NCBI GenBank assembly: GCA_034670405.1
Contig: JAXDDX010000122.1
Span: 1,264,001-1,328,000 of the forward strand
Length of the DNA stretch: 64,000 bases
Direction: 5' to 3'
Source of the DNA: Hoplostethus atlanticus
Lineage: Eukaryota > Chordata > Actinopteri > Trachichthyiformes > Trachichthyidae
Shown: positions 36,001-45,260 of the stretch, piece by piece
Layout of the letters: the number at the start of each line of letters is the position of its first letter
Numbering within the stretch: the first letter of the stretch is position 1
Notes under the pieces: model-generated
Seen by the model: the letters and a program-made list of their open reading frames with translations, nothing else
Database searches by the model: none
Told to the model about the DNA's origin: nothing
Program-made: the position numbers and the translations under genes

Positions 36001-36765
36001 GTTGTTGTTCTGGGCAACCCTGCAGTAGCACCTTGAAAGTATTCAATCAGGTGCTTTGTGAAAAAGACGAAAGTTCAACGATGCCAGTGGGGAAATTTGG
36101 TTGTTAAAGGCATTCTCTAGGTAGTAACTTTCATGTGGCTTTTATACAGGTGACCGATAAGGTTTTTGAAGGCCGATACTGATGTTTTTTCATGCATTTC
36201 AAAAAAACAAAATGGTAACGCCTTCTGGCCATTTGACCATGCACAAAAACCCCAGAGTACATTACATCACAAATTACATTCAGCATTCAGCGTTTCCTTC
36301 ATAGTGTTATTCCTGTCGGGGTGGAAAAGCCTCTGAAACAGCATTTAGCATTTAAAACTCTCCCTTGAAAGCCCAGACTAATGTAATCCTTGTGGGTTAG
36401 CAGCTCCTTAAGGCAGGGTGAGGGGGGTTTTACAGACTGCCACCCCTGAAGCTGTTGAGCAAAAAAAACCAGAAGGATGCTGACTGGCTGTTACCCGATG
36501 ATTATTATTTTTTTAACAAAATAAAAGCCCCAAAATCAGCAAACCGATGTAGAGGTCTCACCCTAGCGACGGGCCAGCGTTGCATATTTTCCCAATGCTG
36601 TCACTACCTTCCTCTTCACTCACCAGGCCAGACAGCAACTACCAGGCCATGCAGAGCAGCATGCCGGCCGTCTGGGTGAAGATCAGCTCCAGCTGGCTCG
36701 GCCTGGCCCTCTACCTCTGGACCCTGGTGGCCCCGCTGGTCCTCTCCGACAGAGACTTCAGTTAA
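30063..36765 (+). CDS. serinc2: Serine incorporator 2 (SERINC2), complete, 455 aa, ten coding exons
   Basis: SERINC proteins are multi-pass membrane carriers linked to putting serine into phosphatidylserine and sphingolipids. Exons: 30063-30101, 31169-31330, 32453-32640, 32808-32887, 33274-33411, 34181-34350, 35024-35114, 35343-35487, 35768-35983, 36627-36765. All introns are GT-AG, all phases agree, and the total is 1368 bases including TAA. Residues 1-13 ([13 protein letters not shown]) and the cysteine-rich [10 protein letters not shown] that follows match SERINC2. So do [13 protein letters not shown] (exons 3-4), FGVVGSF (exon 5), QWWDA (exon 8), SLMQTEE-like NRLMQTEEG (exon 9), and the C terminus [20 protein letters not shown] and the NPDGTF-like segment favour SERINC2 over SERINC1/3. 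Length equals the family norm and no break is seen. The exon 3 donor (GTTCGT) is weak. Several introns carry transposon fragments, and intron 5 contains a copied piece of exon 6. Confidence 0.96.
30102..31168 (+). other. serinc2: serinc2 intron 1
   Basis: It starts GTAAGT and ends TCTCTCTCCAG. A TATAATATTCCTAT repeat at 30458-30520 matches 27968-28040. No other element is clear. Confidence 0.8.
31336..31430 (-). repeat. LINE-like 3' tail next to a splice donor
   Basis: On the minus strand this reads as a retroposon 3' end: TTCCCCAAGGGGGGCATCAT then TAAAGTTTCATCTGATC. This is the GGGATCAATAAAGTTTATCT type of tail seen on fish LINEs. On the plus strand it begins about five bases after the serinc2 exon 2 donor (31331). 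No reverse transcriptase is present. Confidence 0.5.
31431..32452 (+). other. serinc2: serinc2 intron 2, remainder
   Basis: Repeat-poor AT-rich sequence with no coding content. The acceptor is TTTTCTCCTTATCAG. Confidence 0.6.
33000..33105 (-). repeat. Fragment of the GGTGACCTACAT repeat family in serinc2 intron 4
   Basis: Reverse-complemented, the core TTTCTGGGGACAAAGTGGAG and the flanking CCACCAAAACATCTTCC align with 45090-45145, where the full repeat continues. Confidence 0.55.
33122..33192. repeat. Long hairpin in serinc2 intron 4 (30-bp arms, 11-base loop)
   Basis: Arm 33122-33151 pairs with 33163-33192 at 28 of 30 positions, with the loop at 33152-33162. A stem this long with so short a loop is like a compact MITE or a microRNA precursor. 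Nothing in the sequence decides between these. Confidence 0.8.
33434..33665 (+). repeat. Dispersed teleost repeat in serinc2 intron 5, carrying an exon-derived insert
   Basis: It aligns throughout with 28565-28760 (ATTTAGCAGACGCTTTTATC, TAAGTGCATTTCCTTCCTAA), except that bases 33521-33565 replace the 17-18 bases found there. Confidence 0.8.
33521..33565 (+). repeat. 45-bp exact copy of serinc2 exon 6 inside an intron 5 transposon
   Basis: Bases 33521-33565 are identical to 34250-34294, the part of exon 6 encoding the loop with residues [14 protein letters not shown]. The copy stops abruptly at both ends, has no splice sites of its own and cannot be translated as part of serinc2. The transposon sequence resumes on either side. 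Confidence 0.93.
33690..34035 (-). repeat. Inverted copy of the hAT-like repeat family in serinc2 intron 5
   Basis: Read on the minus strand it has TTTTAGTGTCCCGTGATCTA, AGACTTTTCCACCCTGAC and GATATGATGGACATGATGCA-type landmarks in family order. GGGTGGAAAAGTCTCTGAAG is visible on the plus strand at about 33779. Confidence 0.7.
34400..34780 (-). repeat. Inverted copy of the hAT-like repeat family in serinc2 intron 6
   Basis: Plus-strand landmarks are ATGGGACACTAGAACTC (about 34566), TCCATAGACAACCAATTTAG (about 34662) and ATATCGGCAAACCAATG (about 34749). They match other copies when inverted. Confidence 0.6.
36140..36545 (-). repeat. Inverted copy of the hAT-like repeat family in serinc2 intron 9
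   Basis: CTGTCGGGGTGGAAAAGCCT then CTGAAACAGCATTTAGCATT is the inverse of the family landmark TTTCAGAGGCTTTTCCACCC. The edge AACAAAATAAAAGCCCCAAA resembles that of the intron 5 copy. Confidence 0.65.
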
Positions 36766-37330
36766 AGCGCCTAAAGCCTCTTTGCTATTGATTATTTTAG
36801 TTAAAATTAGAAATGGTAAATCAGTAATATGCCTTCGTGACAGTGCTTTTTCACACCAGATTGTCAGCCAAATGTTGATTTTTGTGAGGTGTTTTGAGCT
36901 TTTTTTGCAAAAACATAGGATTGTTTGTTGAGCAAGCTTTAACCATACTCGCCATTTTTCACTTCAAGTCAATTTTGTCAGTTACAGGATATTGAGCTTG
37001 AGAACACTACATGCCTTTTTATATGATCAGATAAAATGAAGCTTTAATGATCCATAACTTTCATTTTTTAAATCATCCTCTTTAAATCAGATCAGTACGG
37101 TGACCGTAAGAGTTTGTAAGTTTGGACACAAAGCTTTCTGCTGTTCTGCGCTGTTATTGTTCAGGGATCTTGCATTCAGTTAGCACCCAGTTTTTATAAC
37201 CAGAAAAGTGCCTTTTTATAATTTGTACACAAGACTTATTCAGAGGGACCATTAGTCATACCTTCGTTGTATACTTTTATATAGCTTTCAGTGTGTAGCT
37301 GCTTGTTCGATATATGGGTTATGTCGTTAT

Positions 37331-37336
37331 AATAAA
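37331..37336 (+). terminator. serinc2: serinc2 polyadenylation signal
   Basis: AATAAA lies 566 bp after the stop codon, with T/G-rich sequence downstream. It would give a 3' UTR of about 0.6 kb. A second AATAAA at about 37678 is an alternative. Confidence 0.6.
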
Positions 37337-37359
37337 CAACGTTGCCTTTATTGGTTTTC

Positions 37360-39118
37360 TGTCTCTGAATGGACCTATGAACTCTCTCCATGCAGCCCTG
37401 TAGGTGGGACTGTACTTCCTCAAATTAGATATTTTATGGTTTTTCTTTTCCTAGTCACTGTATTCGACATGCTGTGTCCCTACCCACAACTGTTTTGGGA
37501 ACACATTTCCGTATTTCCGTACTTGCACAACAAGCTTTTTTTTTTTTTGCAAAATAACCATTCACATCAGCCAGCGTTTCCTCTTAAAACCTAGAAAAGA
37601 AACGCACATAATGTCATCAAGTCCGGCAGCAGGGTTTTCCAAACGCTTGCACGCCCTCCCACTGATCACATGATCCTAATAAAAAAAAAGTTCTTTCCCT
37701 TCTGTAGTATTCCCTGGTGGAACACACACTCACTTGGCAAGTAATGTAGAGGGAATGTGCTTTCCCCGATCACAAGATTAGCATGGGCGGGGGGCAGGGG
37801 GTGGTTTTGAACACAAAACATATTCATTCATGGATGGTGTTGGGAAGGAGGACAAACGACCGCCCTTTACGGCTTTAGCCTCTGAAGTCTCGCCTGGCTA
37901 AATCCCAGCCACTAGACCAATAAAGTTAGTGTGAAGTTTCTCAATACTCTTAACACACACTGAACAAAAAGAGATTACAGAAGTGGTTGTGGTTTTCATA
38001 TTTCCTAAGACATTCCTGACAACCTCCATAGTTGAGAGCTCTATTAGAGGAGCTGGTGTTGTCGGCCAATCAGGGTCCAGTGTTGTGACTGTTGTACCTG
38101 TGAGGACTTAGTCAAATGCATTCAGTTTAACTAATTCAATTCAACTTCTAGCCCAACATTATACTCATCCGAGCCATAGTATGTTGAAAACTGAATAATA
38201 TGGGACCTTTAATATTACAACAAACGGTAACACTTTACTTGAACTGCATTATGAACTATGACAGGAAGATTATAAGAAGCAGAAGCATAGATAAACTTTT
38301 CTCACAATCTAATCATCAGACAAACAACATTCAAAGTGGCAAGGTGTAGCTTCAGCGAGCCCAAACGTGATCTTGTACTTTTTCAGCCATTACAATGGAG
38401 AGCAAAAGATGGAGCCCAAATTGCCAGGAATCCATTTGGAAGCCACATGATAAAATAATCACACACAGGGTCAATGTTCCCCTTTAAGCTGATACCTTGG
38501 TGACCTATGTATCGCCAAATAATCAGTTGTGGCCCCACTTTGACCCCCAGAAAATTCAGTGTGACCTTCCACCTATAAGTGCATCCCTGTTTTGACCTTG
38601 TTACTGGACTGACAGTAACAATGGTGTCCCGCCCCCGAGCAGCGGCAGGCCCGATGCTGTTATGTAATGGGGGAACGTGCCATGACACCGGTGCTCTCAG
38701 AGTGATCAGTTGCATAAGCCGGTTAGGATCACGCTCTCACCGTGGTGGGTGGGGTGGGGATCACCGCTCCCGTGGGTGTGTCGGTGCGCTGTATGCTCCG
38801 TCCCTGCCCTGAGACCTTCTTCATCATCATCATCGTCATCATCACTGGGCGCATCAACAGCAACCACTCCGCCCTCCTTGGAGGGTTTAAAGCACCTGGG
38901 AGCCCACGTGGAAAAACAAGTTGAACGGAGCTCTGACATGGAAAGGTTGCTGGCTGTGTTGTCATCTTCAACTCTAAATGACTGGATTAAGTGTGTGAGG
39001 ACGAAATGGTGTCAGATCTCCTTCCTGAATATGAGGGGAATCGGATTCATTTTGCATTAGTGGGATGTATGCAAGTTTAAAATTTCAATATTCAAATCAA
39101 TAGAATAGAATAAGTTAA
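37360..39118. other. Intergenic, no gene seen
   Basis: A G-run near 37790-37802, a TCATCA triplet run at about 38820-38845, and a fragment of the GGTGACCTACAT repeat family at about 38350-38580. No coding exon. Confidence 0.5.
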
Positions 39119-39565
39119 CTTGTTTGTTATATATTGCAGTCCTGTCAAAATATTCTCCAATATATGGGGCCGATATTGGCATTTTATGAAAACTCTGATA
39201 TGATCGATATGATGCAGCTTGATTGATTACACATTTAATGTATAATTGATCAATACTACACTGGTTGTCTATAGGAACCCCTAAACCTGATTGATTCTAA
39301 TGAGACATTTTGATTTCATACAAGTGTGCATGTTGTTGTAATTCTTCTTCTTCTACTACTTGATTTTCATCCTGGGTTTCAATGGGGAGTTTTAGTGTCC
39401 CGTGGTCCCAGAGGCTTTTCCACCCCGACAAAACTGAAATTTTAGTCACATGGTTACTTTCAAAGTTGTTGAATGTTGGCACACGATCCTGTCTATCAGC
39501 AGCCGGTCCAAAAATCTCAGTATGGGTATAAGCTTTCAAAACCCCATATTGTCTAACTCTAATTC
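39119..39565 (+). repeat. Copy of the hAT-like repeat family
   Basis: In order: GATATTGGCATTTTATGAAA, GATATGATGCAGCTTGATTG, CTACACTGGTTGTCTATAGG, GGGGAGTTTTAGTGTCCCGT and CCCAGAGGCTTTTCCACCCC. This is the most complete copy in the window and a good guide to the family order. Confidence 0.75.
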
Positions 39566-39844
39566 TGAAAACAGTAGAAAACAAATAGTCTAATATTGAT
39601 GATAATACAATGTAATATGATTCAGGGTACATATTCAAGAAAACTCGTACGGTTAAACTTATAAAACAAACCTATTTATGAGACAAAAGGTTTGAAGGTT
39701 TTTCTTTTCTTCGTGTTGCTGCGAGGGGGGCGGGGTCTCGCGGTAGTGAGCGTGGATTTGAGGCAGCAGCGTGTTTGTCTCGCGCTCCAGCTGTGTGGCG
39801 GGATGCTGGCAGCAGCGTCAAGCAGACAGAGTAGACACAATCAT

Positions 39845-40875
39845 ACAGGAAGTTGAGTCGATTTTGCCTCCAAAATAACTGTGTAGAAATTAGTTTCGGG
39901 AAAATAGTGCAGTATTAATTTGAACATTTTGGACATAGTGAACGTATGATGTGAAGTCACATATTTGATTTGTTCATATTCTCAATTTCTTTGTGCATTT
40001 CATATGTCTTGATTATTTTCGGTTATTTTATATTGCATATACAGTATTTCATATTAATTTGTATAATTTCACATCATACATATTTTTTCATTCATTTTTT
40101 TTCTTTTGCTCAGTATGTTCTACTGCTGCTATTTCACACACCCTTATAATGCCGTAGTTCATTTTTATCGATTCTTTTCATTCATACATTTCTAATATTT
40201 TTTTTGAAAATGTTGGTTGTTATGTTAAATACACATTTGCTCTATTCTTATTTAGATTCTATTTTTTCTTTCACATGCCCTATTGCTATTTACTGCAATG
40301 ACTCAATTCCCCACAGGGATCATTAAAATGTTTTATTATCTTCTCTAAAGTATTGGTGGGCACAGACCAACAAAACATCTAAACATTAAAATACTCACTG
40401 GAATCATTGGATTAAATATGGATTGAAACTATAGATGTAATATTCTAGGTAGCACATCATGGGAATATATGGTCATGCTTGAAAGTTTGTGAAGCCTACA
40501 GGGGGCGGTCATTATTTCATATATTCAAGAGGAATAACCTTATAAAATCCTCCCTCAAAATTTCTATAATTGACAGACAAACTTTCAAGCATGACTTGAT
40601 ACCAGGTGCTGGATGCCCAGATTTGTACCGTATATGAACAAAATGGACTTAGATAGTAGATATTAGTCCCAGTTGTCTGGTATGTTTTCTGAATGTGATT
40701 GTATCTTTCTTTGTGTATTTTTGGCAGCCCCATGTTTATATTAGTATATGCTGTGAAAATAATTCATTCACTACATATTTTAGATTTTCAGTAGGCGTGT
40801 TCTACTTTGTTTTACTAAACAAACGTCCGCGCACAAGGCATGATTTTATTTTGAGAGTTTTGACCGGAAGACAAA
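39845..40875. mobile_element. GGAAGT-family element with a LINE tail and a foldback inserted
   Basis: The left side is AGGAAGTTGAG then TTTTGCCTCCAAAATAAC. The right side is TTTTATTTTGAGAG then TTGACCGGAAGAC. Between them lie AT-rich sequence ending CCCCACAGGGATCATTAAAA (a LINE-type 3' end at about 40310-40330) and the foldback at 40472-40595, suggesting nested insertions. Confidence 0.45.
40472..40595. repeat. Foldback with 19-bp perfect arms
   Basis: GTCATGCTTGAAAGTTTGT at 40472-40490 is exactly inverted at 40577-40595. The interior is 86 bp. No flanking duplication was seen. Confidence 0.75.
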
Positions 40876-43406
40876 CCTGGGTAACTTTACAGTGGTGATG
40901 CTGGCGCGGTGGGAAACTGCAGCATCAACTTTCCAAGGTGTAGGATTCGTTCCCGTTCCGTCCCGCTACCGACAGAGCATCTCTGGACCACTAACGGCAT
41001 TTCCCGGTAATAATTACGTTTGCCTAAGAGCAGAATATGAAACACACAGCTAGAGCAATAGTCCCGCGTTGACAGGTAGCTAGCCAATTTATTTTTAGCA
41101 GCGGGTGGTGTTAAGATAAATTAGCATGTTAACTGTTATCACCGGAGGTGTTGCTGAAGACGCCAGTGTCAAGCTAGCCAGAATGAATAGCAGAACTTCC
41201 TGTCTAAAATTTCAAAACCTCTGATACAGTCAAATGATACAATGCTGCCTTCATGTACTTTAGGAAAAATTGCAAATTACATCCTCACATGGACGACCCA
41301 ACAGAGTGGTAAATACAACAAACAAAGTGGGAATGCTCTATGATGTTTTGCTGAGATGTAATGTACTGACGGCAGAGAGCATGGAAACTGTGTCAATAAC
41401 CAATGGTAAGTGATGCATCATACAACAACTTTTGGCTAATAAATGCATTGAAAGATCAATTACATGATGGATGCACATTTTCTCCTCTTTATACTACTGG
41501 CGCAGCACAAAGCAGCTCTGTGCCACTTGATTTATAAAATAAACAACCACCAAAAAAACAGCTGTTACAGGGTCCATTTTAGTATCTTTTCTGACCAAAA
41601 GCATGTGAGTGCTAAGTTGTATTTATGGATTCTGAATTCGGAGAAGGGGGATTTGAGTAACACATGAAGGCACCCCCTCCTAAAAAAATAAAAATAAAAT
41701 CCACGCTTGTACTTTGAAAGCCAAAATGCTGATTTCCGGTCTTATACTGCTAACTCTGGCTAGCATGACGCAGCTTCTGAAGACGCGGCCGCACCGCAGA
41801 GAAGTGAAGTTGAGCATCCTGCAGGTACTGTAAGCTCATACGAGGTGTCAACGTGGCGGTGTTGCAAATATTGTAATATATTGTCTAGGCTTTGCTTTAC
41901 CGTAATTGTTCATACAGTGTAGGATGATTTTTTTTGCTTCCGTATGCGTTTCAGGTCAGCATCTGTTAGGAATCCTATGATAAGAGGCAGTGTGGATAGC
42001 CTAACGCAAGACAGGATACAATGCTGTGTTGTTTATATGATGTTGTTGGCTAATTTATTAGAGGAGTACTTACCTGAACGGTTCCTGGACTAGCCTATTC
42101 CCCAAACTGGGGTTCATTCATTGTCTGTGAGAAGGAGGAGAGCTGCGTCAAGTTCGCCAAAGTTACCCAAAACGAGACCGGAAGCTTCGTGATTTTAGCT
42201 TCAACATAACAGCGTAAAATTGTCACTTTTGGAAATAAATAGATACGTTTTGGGGTGTACACAACAACAAAAGTCGTGTCAAAATACTCAAGAGAAACAT
42301 TAGATCATGTATGGGGTGAAATCACAACAGTAAATAGACATGAATACACTCGCATTGTATTATGATGTAATGTATTTCAATAGGGGTTTTATTTTGAAAA
42401 CAACTTGACCAGAAGGTTTGCTTGTCATTCTGGCTAGCTTGGTACTGATTTAAGCAGCAGAACGGTATGGTTCAGTCGCAGGCATTATGCAGATTGAAAA
42501 CTGGAGTAGTCTGCCTTCACGCTACTGGCCGTGGGTTTTATCAGTCGATATTGCACCGTATCGCTTGTGTTATTGCTTGTAAATGCATGGCTGCAGGTAT
42601 TGTCTGTCCCCTAGGACCACAGCACTGCCGCCCGTTACCCTTAATGCAGCTACTCCATTTTAAATCTCAAATCTCAGTTGAGGCTGTTTTTATACAGTTG
42701 TATTTCCTCCTTGGTCATGACTCGTCGTTGTTTATTCTAATCATCACTGCTTTATGAACGGCGCGTGCCGTTCTCTCTGGTACGGAGAGAACGACACGCC
42801 AAACTTAAAAAATGTGTTTTTCTTGCTTATCGGCATGTGTGCATAACTAGTAGATAACTATTTGAGATCTTTTACAAATTGTCAGATTTTTTATGGTAAA
42901 TTCGGCAAACATATTATCCACAAAGCAGCACTTCCTTTCAATAATATGTCAACTTTATATATTCACACGGCTCGCTATTCCCCACCGCGGTGCATTTCGG
43001 TGGGAGAAGATTGTGGGAATAACAGCGGAACCAATAACAAAGGTTTAAATTTGATCGAAACTAGAACTTCTTGGTTGATCATACGTATGCTGAAATTACC
43101 AGAGGAAACTAAAGATTCGTTAAAGGTCTTAAATCATGTTCTTCGAGGTATGCACGTTTGTCGGAAACGGGGTTACATTAACTTGACAGATTTCCGAACT
43201 GGGTCTGGCGTGAACGTTTTCCCCGTACAAGGGAAAGCGGAACGGCGCTAACACTACATAATGCCATCCCGCTGCTCGGACATTTCAGCGTAACCTGCTC
43301 GTAAGGGAGTCAACATGACATCATGCACGAGAAACGGTCAGGTTATGGGCGGAATCTTTGTTGTGGCAGCGGGATCAATTCGCCAATAATATTACGTAAT
43401 CATAAC
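40876..43406. other. Intergenic, repeat fragments
   Basis: A 240-bp GGAAGT-family copy at about 42178-42420 (ACCGGAAGCTTCGTGATTTT to TTTATTTTGAAAACAACTTG) and a related flank at about 41735-41790 (CTAACTCTGGCTAGCATGAC). A CGGCGCGTGCCGTTCTCTC inverted motif is near 42758. The open frame at 42862-43251 is not recognised. Confidence 0.5.
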
Positions 43407-44703
43407 CCCTGTATTGTGTTCGTGTCGTGTTACCTGTTCCCGGTCAAAAATGACCGACCCATTATAACTGTTTATACATCTATCATTATACATATATTAT
43501 CACCTGATGTTGTACTAGATCTTTTTATCAACTTTTTTTCTAGTATGTATGTATCTAGGTTTTGCACTTCTATTTGGAACTTATGGTCTGTAGGCCTCAT
43601 TGACCTGATCTTATACGTTTTTCTAACACATTTTTCAGTAAAAATAGCATAATTTATGTATTATTTTGACTATAGTCAATACCAGAGGAAACATACTGTA
43701 CTATTTATCACAGACTACTTTGTGTCAAAGTTTAGACAGCACATTTGTTTTGAAACACTGCCTAAAACTATTTACACATGAACACTTTACTACTGAACAT
43801 ATTAGAGAACAACAGTAACAATATGAGTAACAATAACAGAAACACTAACAAGGTTCACAATCAATCAACCATTACATGGTGGTTTTGTGTGTGCTCATGC
43901 ACATGATTGACAATAGGTGATGGTTTTTGCATGTGCCTTGCAAATGTGTGCACTGCATTTTAGACACACAATGTTTGTTTTGACATCTCTTAGTGCACAC
44001 AGCATGCATCTCTTCCTTTTGTCTCTTCTGTCTGTGGTTCTGGCCCTTGTATGCCTCTCACCAATCCGGCTGAGGGTAGTGCTTTGGTCATTGTGCTGCC
44101 ACAGAATGAATGTTGAGCAAGGCCCTACGGAAGCTTTATATACCTGAGCTGCAGGAAAGTTTCTGTATATTATTTAAACAATTTTATAATATTTTGTCTG
44201 AAAGGTTCCCATGGGGGAAAGAGTGTATTGGGGAAAGGTTCCCGATCAAGATTCTAACGGGGAAAGGTGCCAGGGTTGCCAGGGAAACCTAAGAAGGGCG
44301 GGTGAGGTCTCTGTGTGTGTCTGTGTGTGTGTGTGTGTGTGTGCGCGTGTGTGCGCGTGCATGTGCACACATGCACATGCATATAGGGGTCTGGGAGTGG
44401 CAGTGTGTCCATCTGATGGATGGACATGTTCCTGAACTCTAAATTTCTCTCACTTTCTCCTACTTGTTGTCTCACCCATTCATTTCCAATGGCCGGTCAT
44501 TTTTGACCGGGAACACCACAGATGTACAAAAGTTAAATAAAACACCCAAAATTTAATGAAAACGATCTAAATTTATTTTGTGTGTTCAGATGCCCTGTGT
44601 GGACAATGTCATGGAGTATTATTCCAATCAGATGAAATAAACTAAAAAGTTCAGACATAAAAGTTGTAAATCAGTCAAATTTGACCGGAACGCAACACAA
44701 GGG
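43407..44703. mobile_element. DNA transposon, 1297 bp, with palindromic sub-terminal motifs
   Basis: The ends are CCCCTGTATTG and, reverse-complemented, CCCTTGTGTTG. ATAAC flanks both sides (43402-43406, 44704-44708). Just inside, CGGTCAAAAATGACCG (about 43440) and CGGTCATTTTTGACCG (about 44494) are near-perfect palindromes, and TCAAATTTGACCGG (about 44675) is related. This end structure is common in fish genomes. The interior has only short unrecognised frames and a TG/CG microsatellite, so the copy is non-autonomous. Superfamily unassigned. Confidence 0.7.
44312..44390. repeat. TG/CG alternating tract with perfect 9-bp hairpin
   Basis: TG units pass into GCGCGTGTGTGCGCGTGC-type alternation. 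At 44357-44376 GTGCATGTG and CACATGCAC face each other across a two-base loop. Such purine-pyrimidine alternation favours Z-DNA. Confidence 0.85.
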
Positions 44704-44708
44704 ATAAC

Positions 44709-45069
44709 TGAGTTTAAATTGTGTCTTGATTTGGATGTCAGTGTGGTGGCCTATAGTGGATATAAACTTCAACGTCTCACGGTTCACTGTTTCTTCTCGG
44801 TTAACTTAAATAACAATAGAGCAATAGCAATCAAATGACTTCCTGTACAAATCAACGCTGCAGCTCGAGCTCTCCTCAATGTAACAAAGACCGCTGGATT
44901 ACAAGGGCATCTGAGGACAACTGTGGGGTGCAATATTTTGCTGCAAAAACACTACAACTGGGTCATTTTCATTATCTTGATGGAAATGTGATCGATTTGT
45001 CATGAGATGTAGAATAATATGTAGTGCCAACAGGAGAGTCAGTTCACTAAACCCTAAAGTGTGGCATTT
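44709..45069. other. Intergenic, no gene seen
   Basis: Nothing recognisable. Confidence 0.45.
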
Positions 45070-45260
45070 AAGTTGATGCATTTAATGATTTTCCACCAAA
45101 ACTTCAAAAAACCTATTTATATCCAGTACATTTCTGGGGACAAAATGGAGCAATGACAAGATGTTATTGTTTGGGCAATGTGATAAAATGTAGGTCACCA
45201 AACTATCAGCTAAGAGGCAACATTGCTCCTGAATGCTCCCATGATGTGGCTTCTAAATAG
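45070..45260 (+). repeat. Copy of the GGTGACCTACAT repeat family
   Basis: ATTTCTGGGGACAAAATGGA, ATTGTTTGGGCAATGTGATA and TGTAGGTCACCAAACTATCA match the copies at 33000-33105, 38350-38580 and 7188/8116. Confidence 0.6.

Noticed and set aside
43917-44147. 76-codon frame inside the ATAAC-flanked element, considered as transposase
   Set aside because: It has no catalytic motif and is hydrophobic and leucine-rich. It is probably incidental.
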